This document shows, piece after piece, positions 56,808-64,000 of a stretch of 64,000 bases of DNA. The translations under genes were made by a program, and so were the position numbers. This DNA comes from Chinchilla lanigera. Taxonomy: Eukaryota; Chordata; Mammalia; Rodentia; Chinchillidae. Under the pieces are notes generated by a model that was not told the origin of the DNA, made no database searches, and saw only the letters and a program-made list of their open reading frames with translations. Numbering within the stretch: the first letter of the stretch is position 1; every line of letters begins with the position of its first letter. The DNA lies in assembly GCF_000276665.1 (NCBI RefSeq), contig NW_004955426.1, positions 24,120,278 to 24,184,277 on the forward strand. The letters run 5' to 3'.

Positions 56808-57178
56808 GTTATGGTTGAACTACCCCCCCTTCATTTACATGGTAAAGCCCTAACTGTCACGTTTAGAGATAAGGTGTCTGGGGTCATCAGGGTAACACAT
56901 ATGTCTGGTATTCTCATCAAAATGAACAATTTGCATACAGCATTCATGTAAAGATGAAGCAGAGATCAGGGTGATCCTTCTGCTAGCCAAAGCACAGCAC
57001 ACATGGCCAGCAGTTCTCCTGAAGGTAGGAGTCATCCCCCAGATTCTTCCTCAAAGCACTCAGAAGCTTGATCTCAGACATCTCTCCTACTGTACTATGA
57101 CAAATTAAATTTCTATTCTTTAGATGATTCAGTTTGCTGTACTTCGTGTTTCCGGCAGCCTTAGCAAACTACTGCAAC
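56808..57178 (+). mobile_element. MLT1-type LTR
   Basis: Starts 'tgttatggttgaactacccc' and ends 'gacaaattaaatttctattc', 'gctgtacttcgtgtttccgg', 'cagccttagcaaactactgc', which parallels the MLT1 end ('aataaatttctgtt..ggtatttt gttatagcagcccgaacggac'). The minus-strand frame 56850-57035 is a shadow of it. Confidence 0.65.
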
Positions 57179-58374
57179 TATATCTAACATCAACTTCTGA
57201 CATAATTTCTTTTTTTTTGCCTGTGTCTCTTAGCCTTAAGAGAAAATTTAATCTAAGGGAATTTTAAAACTTGTTTCTACCTCACACTCCTGTGTGAGGA
57301 AAATGCCATTAGACAATGTGAGATCCAAGACCAGTTTTAGGGTACTGTACCAGATGTCAGCTTGTTTGAGGAACTGCAGGGAAGAAGTACAGATTCAAGT
57401 CTAAGAACTGTCGCTGTGTTTTGGATCAGTATTTATTAGGAAAAATTCTCTGAGTTACCTGTTTCCTGCTCAGCAAGTGGAGCATAAGCTTTTTCTCCTG
57501 AGAAGGCCTAGTCTAGGTGGCCTGCAGGTGAAAGATTTAGGTAAACTGAGGCAGGTCTTAGGAACAACTTATCTTTACCTAGTTTTATCTCCCTGGTCTT
57601 TTCTTAGATTTAGCTTTCTCATGTCTTTGCAATGAATTGACTCTGAATGGCCAAGATTCTAGTATGAATCTAAAGGAAAAGGACACAGGAAGCAGTAGCT
57701 TAGGTCCTGGCAGCCCTATGTCACCCAGATTCGTTTCTCAGAAGACTACATTGAGATGTGCAGGTAGCATTAAGATGTACAGGAAGTATTAAGAGCATAT
57801 GTATTTCCTGGCCTACTTTACATACCTCTCCTACTCATGACTTTGAATTGTACCTGACAGTGAGTCAAAATGCAGAGATTCTCAGTCTCAAGAAAGCATG
57901 AAATTCTCCTACTTAGCTATATTTTGCTGGATCTGTCCTCTTGATCTCCCCTCTAAATTTTGCATGCTATAATGCTTTATTGCACTTTCTGTATGCAGAG
58001 TAGCAAAAGCAAAAGGAAATGGAGAAAGACCAAAGTGTATACTATGATGATTATAGATAAGAGAAAAAGTTACCAAAGCCTGTATTCCAGTCTTGCAGCA
58101 ATTAAATATGTTAAGGAAGGATGCTGCCAGGGATTTGGGAGAAATGTTTAGCAGTTTTAGTTCTGCAGGTATGTCACCTGAGGCCAACCTACTAGCAAGC
58201 AAGCAAGAATTTTGACATTTATGTTCTATGTAAACTTAAAAACACATTAGACTAAGATTTATAAATATAACACCTAGGTGTCCATATTTTTTTGTGGTTT
58301 TTATTACTTAATAGTCAACTAAGTATAATTTGTTGTTATGATTGCTGTTTCCATACTGAACAGTTTTTATAGAA
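57179..58374. other. Unannotated; possible antisense LTR at 57.33-57.83 kb
   Basis: 'gtatttattaggaaaaattc' and neighbouring G/T-rich blocks are suggestive of an antisense LTR but not diagnostic. The 57909-58202 (-) and 57960-58151 (+) frames overlap each other and have no domain. Confidence 0.35.
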
Positions 58375-58560
58375 CATAGATGCAGGTTCCACTTAATCTG
58401 CAGAGCCCAGTACAAAATGAAAATGGAGGACCTTTTGTTAAATAATGATTAAGAAATTTAAAATTGTGATAGCAAAGCATTAAATCAAGTATGAGGGCCT
58501 CTTGATAAGGAAGCCCTGTGCGCCATGTACCCAGGAACCTAGTTATTGCTACCAAGTAAG
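58375..58560. repeat. Ancient dispersed repeat, family not named
   Basis: 'gcccagtacaaaatgaaaat', 'ggaccttttgttaaataatg', 'gcaaagcattaaatcaagta', 'gagggcctcttgataaggaa' match a common mammalian repeat pattern ('tgcaaaatgaaaatg..ggccccttgttcaaaa'). Confidence 0.5.
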
Positions 58561-58569
58561 ACAGTAGGA

Positions 58570-58716
58570 GCCAGGTGAGGTGGGGGATGTCTGTAATCCC
58601 AGCACTTGAAAGACTGAGGTAGGAGGATCGCCACAAGTTCAAGGCCAGCTTGGACTACACAGTGAGTTCAAGGTTAGCCTGAACTACAGAGCAAGACACT
58701 GTCTTAAAAAAAGAAA
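58570..58716 (+). mobile_element. B1 SINE
   Basis: Head 'gccaggtgaggtgggggatg', 'cccagcacttgaaagactga', then two adjacent 29-bp modules both starting 'gttcaagg' and the end 'cactgtcttaaaaaaag'. The duplication is especially clear here. Open frame 58367-58642 (-) is a shadow. Confidence 0.92.
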
Positions 58717-60960
58717 AGAAAGCATAGGAAAAGGGCTGTTAAATTGCCTTAGACAGAAGTAATGAATTAAGCAAATCTTTTTTCCCTAGAGTTCTTCCAC
58801 TAAGCCAACATCTCTCTGTAGTTTTCTCCATTCTGGTCCCCTCTTTTGCTTTAAAAGGCTGCATAGATAATATTTTCCTTGTGTGTTGCCATTTTATATA
58901 GCTTTTGAGGCACTCAGCACTTATTATTCTTCAAAACAGTATCTGCCTTAGAGATTTATTTTCCCTGCTGCACCAATGAGATATATGATAAAGGATCACA
59001 ACCCCCACCCCCTGTCATGCTTAAATATCACATGAGTCAGGTTAAGCCCCGGTGCCATGTACTTTTTTTGTGTTTTTGTAATCATCATTATTTTTGTCCA
59101 TGGCATGAGATGGTGGCATATTTTGATGAATTGTGTAGTGTGTACTTAATAGTCAAATAAAAATAGATGACAGAAAAAGGAACTACCAGTTATTTATTTT
59201 ACTAATATAATCATGTTGATGATATAATATGCCTTGAACTAGACCACTGCTCACTGGACAGACTGATAAACCAGGTATTGTCCATAAAATGCAGTGTATA
59301 TTGCCAATTAGATAAGATTTGAATGAAGTGCTAATGAAATCCTTCATGTGTAAAATCAAGGCATCCTGAATAAATATTTATGTGACGATAAGAAATGCAG
59401 CTTGAAGTCTACTTTTCACTCGGAATTTTTAAAAAAAGTGTTTGTCTGCCCTCATGACGACTCACTACAATGCTCTTATCACAAGCAAAAGGGGAAAATC
59501 AACTCAGGAAGCTTTCAAGTTTTGAGGCCAAAACAGACCCTAGTCCTGGTAAGACCCGTTACACAATGTGTGACCCATGCGGGAGCTCAGAGCTCTTTGC
59601 TCGAATAGGCCCTGCAGCTGTTTTAAAGTTCTGCTGCTGCTGTCATGAAATTCTTTATGCTTTTTAAAACAAGTTACTGCACCTTTTTATTTTACACTAG
59701 TACCTGAAAATTATATAGATTCTTCTGGCTCCTAAATTATTGGGCATTAGAGTGCTCTGTGCACACTGGACACAATGTTTACAATTTATTTGCTACTTCT
59801 TGAAAATATTTTTCTTTTACCCCTGACATTTCATTTCTTCATCCATTTACTGCTGTCCACGTTCTTCTATCCGGTCACTGTTCCTAAGTGCACTCCCACA
59901 CCAATCCTGCAGTAGTGTCCCGATGGAGTCACCTCTGACTTTGGTCATGAATGTCAAATGAGTCTTAAAAAGACTTAAAAGGCTTGAAGTCCTGGAGCTT
60001 TAGTCCACTTAGTGATTGGACAAGCCTACTATATGAACTGCAGACAATTTAGATTTGGCAAGACTAAAACTAAAAATCTTTCCCTTTAAAAGGCTCCCTT
60101 TAATTTCCTGTGTTAATTAGCAGCAGTACCGTCTACTTGGTCTTCCAGCTGGAATCTGAAAAACACCTTCATCTTCATCCACCTTTCGACCCAAATTACC
60201 ACGTTCTGTAGGTTAGAAATCAAATTATTTCTTATTTATATCCAATTTCTCTACTTCTGCCCCCGTTATTATGTTTTCTCATCCTTTGTTCAATAAAGTA
60301 ATTCAAATTAGTTTCTGATTCTCTGATCTTGTATCCTCCCCAAAATTTGTAAGTTTTATTTCAACTATGAAAGCGATTTATTTAAAATGTAAAAATTGAA
60401 ATAAAATGCTTAAGATAAATTCTTTAAATTTCAAGGTAGAGACTTTTGATCTCCCTAAACATGGCACTAAATTATGACAAATTATCTTCTTGTGCATTTT
60501 TTTATTTTCAGAATTATCAAGGATGCAATACATGAAACAAGCATCTTCCACTCCATCACAGCTTTCACGCTCACTCTGTCACAGCTTTGGGCGAGAGAGA
60601 CCCCCTTCACCTTGGCTCTGGCTCCTTGTGAAAGAACCTTATTCATCTAGGGACATGATCTTGCTCTTCTCTTCAAAATTTGCCCCACACTCATTTTTAC
60701 CTTTCTCCTTGGGCATAGAGTCAGGAATTTCTCCAAGAAAACCTTAGAATTTTTCACTAGGGAGTAAAATTATAGCCTTTATCTAAGTGATGAATGGGAG
60801 GCTTTTGGTTCTTGGTTGACAATATTTTAGTCTAATAGAAACAGGTTCTGTCTCTGTCTCTCATCTACTACATTATATCTAAATTATATCTACAATTTTC
60901 TTTCTCATCTATTCTATGTAATTTATAGCTAAAGTTTTTGTTGCCCAAGTCATTTTAGCT
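58717..60960. other. Largely unannotated sequence
   Basis: Frames at 59402-59667 (two overlapping) and 60490-60747 have no recognisable domain. No exon or dispersed repeat is confidently identified. Confidence 0.4.
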
Positions 60961-61039
60961 TTTTTTTTTCTCGGAGCTGGGGATTGAACACAGGTCCACA
61001 GGATGCCAGCGCTCCGCAACTGAATTATAGTCCTGGCCT
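60961..61039 (-). mobile_element. Old ID-related SINE, antisense
   Basis: T-rich start, 'ggagctggggattgaacaca', 'ggatgccagcgctccgcaac', 'tgaattatagtcctggcc': a decayed reverse-complement ID or related tRNA SINE. Confidence 0.6.
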
Positions 61040-61224
61040 CCATTACTGTGGTTTTTCTTGCTGACTTTAATGTTACAAATAGGTCTCTTTAACAATGAAA
61101 ATTGGTGTAGAAAATAATTAGCATGATTATGTACTTTATAACAAAAAATAATTGCAGAAATCTTGATTAGTTTCTCTTTGTTTCTGGAACTTTAGCCTTT
61201 CAATGGACATGCAGAGACACCTTG

Positions 61225-62095
61225 TTTCCCTTTTGCTGTGCATTTCTCTGATGACATGTGATGTGCAGCTTCTCAAATACAGTAAGGCCCTGACTTATGA
61301 ACATTTGAGCTGTGAGCTTTCACAGACACTAGCGGACCTCACCTGGTGAACATTCACAGATGTGAAGGAATTGCAGGAGTAGCTCTTGAGTCTATTGGAC
61401 ATTGCCATAGTTGTGCTGCCACATACTTAGTGCACAGTGTGAGAGCGTGTGGTAATACAGTGCTCAGTCAGAGCCCACGATGTTCAGAAGCAAGAGGAAA
61501 AGCAGTGATGATGAGGGTTCTCCCAGAACAGAACTCTTTCGAAAGTCAGGGACTTCCTCTACTTCTTTGCCATCTGCAGGTCTTAGTATTTTGTGATCTG
61601 TTCATTTTTGAGCAATGATCTTTGCTCATTTTTCAGTTGAGTTATTCTCTTATTGTACATTTTTAGTTCTTTGAATATTTTGGCTTAAGTCTTTTATCAG
61701 GTGTGTGTTTTGCAAATCCTTTTTTTCAGTCTGAAAGTTATCTTTAGATTTCCTTAATAGAGTAGAAATTATTTATTCTAATACAGTACAATTTATCAAT
61801 ATTTTATTTGAAGGGCTACCCCTTTCAAACTGAAGAATATTTCAGAAAACTAATCACAAATCTAAGTTATAATGGCGCATTTTATTTTTATTATACATAG
61901 TCTGCTTTGAGGTATATTTTTAGTAGATGTTATTTCTTTAGCCTTTTCCTTTTTTTTTCTTAGTGTATGGACATACAATTGTTCCATCCCCATTGTAGAA
62001 AAAGATTAGACTCTTCACCACTGAGTGGCTTCCCTCCTTTGCCAAGGATCAGTTAACTATAACCTTGACAGAACTGGACTCTGAGCACAGCTGTC
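61225..62095 (-). mobile_element. Old LINE-1, antisense, split by a Tigger-like element
   Basis: Reverse-complement late ORF2: 'gctgtgcatttctctgatga' before the inserted element (61280-61559), then 'tttgccatctgcaggtctta', 'ctttgctcatttttcagttg', 'cttaagtcttttatcaggtg', 'ttgtgcaaatc'-like and, at the end, 'tccatccccattgtag' and 'gccaaggatcagttaactat'. Matches L1 in the expected order. Confidence 0.8.
61280..61559 (+). mobile_element. 280-bp Tigger-like miniature transposon with a transposase N-terminus
   Basis: Left end CAGTAAGGCCCTGACTT; right end, read inward, gaggaagtccctgactt, sharing most positions. TA dinucleotides flank it (61278-61279, 61560-61561). Flanking L1 sequence is continuous when it is removed. 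Near the right end 'acgatgttcagaagcaagaggaaaagc' could begin a Tigger transposase N-terminus (basic, K/R-S-rich), ending at the terminus. No functional transposase. The plus-strand 90-codon frame at 61346-61618 runs across it. Confidence 0.75.
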
Positions 62096-64000
62096 TCTGC
62101 CTCCACACTAATCTTTCCTAAGAATCACACTACATGTCCTCAAAACTTATATCCTCAGCCTGGCTGAACTGCTGATCTTTATTTGACTCTCCTCTCTCCT
62201 CCACCAACTATTACTACCTATACTTTTCACTTGACTGAGTCGAATTGTTTTGTTATTTTCATTTTACTATTTATACAACATTTTCTTCCAAAGAGCATAA
62301 ATGTATTATTTGTGACAGCAGCATCTGAAACGGTGTTGTGGAAAAATTCAGTGCTCAACAGATGTTGCTTAAATAATTGAATATTTAATTCTATCTCAAA
62401 TCTTAAAAGAAGCGGTAGTTTTCTTCTAAGCAAACCTGACACCCAGAATGATATAACACTTGTTTTGAATTAAAATACATGTATCCAGCAAGTAATAAAA
62501 AGTAAAAGAAGATCTAGACCACCAAGAGGAGTGGGAAATGAGGAAGAATCGTGTTGAGCTCCTAGTCTGTTACTAAAATTCTTGCCTTTTCTTGTTCCTT
62601 ATCAATATATGTTAACATGTCAGATTATATTTTCCATTTCCGAGTTTATATTTTTCAAACTGAATTAACTTACTTAATTTTAAGCATATCTAAGGTCCTA
62701 AGTTTCTCCCAGGCACACCAGATGATAATGTAAAAAGCAGGCATCAGAAATTAGCCTGTGGCTAGGACCACAGCCAGTGTTGACAAAAATGTGTTGCTGG
62801 CTTTACGGTAACAGCAGACTTCTTTGACATCAAGAACATGCCTTCCTTTACCGCAATTCGTTGTCTGTATTATTTCATCATTATGAGTACTTGTTTAAAA
62901 CCATTTACAGTGCACAATGCCAAGTACTGTTTTGAACTATTGCAGGAGATTTGGGTGTGTGAGGGTCGCACCTGGTTGTCAGACCTTCAACTGTCGTTAG
63001 CCCGAAGAACACTGTTCATACTTGGAAATACCATGGTCAAGGTGAGGAAAGCTGAGATTCCTCCCGGTTGTCATTATTCGCCTACCATTTTCCTCACGGA
63101 CCTTCCATTTGATTCCAGAACGCCTCAGAATGTGGTCTTACGATCTTGGACTCCATTCCAGTCAAGCTAGTTACATGGTGGTCTGATTCCTTCTTACTGT
63201 GCTCCAACTTGGCTTTCGATTATTACAAATAGAATGATTTTACTAGCTCACTAATTCCTCTGTGTAGAAAACGTCTCAGAGCACTGTCTGAGCCCCCTTT
63301 CGAGCTGAGCACATCAGCTTTGAGGAAGCTGCGGTGAGATTTTGATGGTTTTTGATATCATGCAAGAAAAATCCGGACGAGTATGTGATTCAGAAGCGGT
63401 TGCACATGCGTGCATGTCTACACCCATCCTAGACGCTCTAGGACCAGAGGCACTGGCAGGAGTAGGTGGCAGTCTGGCGGCACCGGAGCAGGGACTTGGG
63501 GAAGCAAGCCAGAGGGCTGCTGGCCTGCGTGCTCTGCAGAGATCTCAACCACTTGCAACCACTCTGACGCACATGTGCTGCCAAAATAGAGTCAAGAAAA
63601 ACAACACAGATTGACGGAATGATAGACAAATGTAGAGAGGCGGGCACATTGCAAAGATTGGAAGAGAGCAAAGAACACCGGAGATTAGAGTGAAGGACAA
63701 AATTACTCAACCGCTATCAGCGCTCAAGTTTGCTGAAGATGATTCTTGAAACTTGTTCTGTCTTAACATACAATAGAAACCAGAGAGCCAATCTCTTATC
63801 CCAGTGAAAATTGCTTCATTTGTCACTCAGCAGTGAGACTGAGGGAAATATTGAATTGTTCTTACAGATCACATTAGATTATGGATCACACCGTTGCAAC
63901 AGGTTTAGTGTGAACTCAGAACTCAGACTTTTCAGGGTGAAAAGTCTCACAGTTAATTCGTCCCTGAGAGCGCATAAGGACCTAGTGCCGGGTGAAAATG
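62096..64000. other. Unannotated to the window end; GC-richer patch at 63.38-63.6 kb
   Basis: No repeat recognised. The frame at 62838-63170 (110 codons) and overlapping frames at 63342-63614 (+) and 63438-63710 (-) have no recognisable domain. A locally CpG- and GC-richer patch at about 63380-63600 stands out from the AT-rich background but is cut by the window end. Confidence 0.35.

Overview
This is a stretch of mammalian, almost certainly rodent, nuclear DNA. It is AT-rich and has no bacterial-type gene organisation. It carries many B1 SINEs with the internal ~29-bp duplication typical of rodent B1, many tRNA-derived ID-type SINEs, composite B1-ID SINEs, LINE-1 of several ages, MIR, MLT1/MaLR and ERVL relics, Tigger-like DNA transposons, long microsatellites and one 100-base assembly gap. 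The mix of B1 and this ID type suggests a squirrel-related or castorimorph (beaver, kangaroo-rat) lineage rather than mouse or rat; that placement is inference. I found no exon, RNA gene or intact host protein-coding gene. The window reads as intergenic or deep intronic sequence, and nearly all open frames are chance frames or relics of transposons.

Layout. 0-10 kb: an old antisense L1 (1.64-2.87 kb) split by a B1, a composite B1-ID, a MIR and a 5'-truncated sense L1 (5.17-5.97 kb). 10-21 kb: several ID insertions with clear target-site duplications (TSDs), MLT1 and MLT2-like LTRs near 12 kb, the assembly gap inside an ID element (18.26-18.36 kb) and two long blocks without recognisable repeats (12.5-13.85 and 15.0-18.1 kb). 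21.4-27.5 kb: a nearly complete but decayed L1 with ORF1 and ORF2 relics, broken by an antisense LTR in ORF2 and by a 766-bp Tigger-like transposon in its 3' UTR. 27.8-33.4 kb: a MaLR LTR, an L1 reverse-transcriptase fragment, a long CTTT tract and an antisense ERVL pol relic. 34-43 kb: two ID insertions, an MLT1 LTR, pyrimidine- and purine-rich tracts and a third copy of the lineage-specific L1 3' UTR.

44.2-46.0 kb holds the most interesting element: a retroviral sequence, antisense to the window, with the structure R-U5-PBS-leader-env fragment-U3-R-poly(A), bounded by ~15-bp TSDs at an L1-endonuclease-like site. It looks like an endogenous retroviral RNA copied into the genome by L1 machinery, not a provirus. 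46.5-64 kb: an orientation-mosaic L1, LTRs, further SINEs, a young 5'-truncated L1 with a perfect 18-bp TSD (54.9-55.3 kb), an L2-like relic and an antisense L1 carrying a 280-bp Tigger-like miniature element (61.28-61.56 kb).

No host genes work together here. The visible biology is layered transposition: L1 supplied the machinery for the SINEs and apparently for the retroviral retrocopy, and DNA transposons and LTR elements later landed inside L1s. Family names come from sequence memory without a database search; boundaries are approximate unless a TSD is cited.
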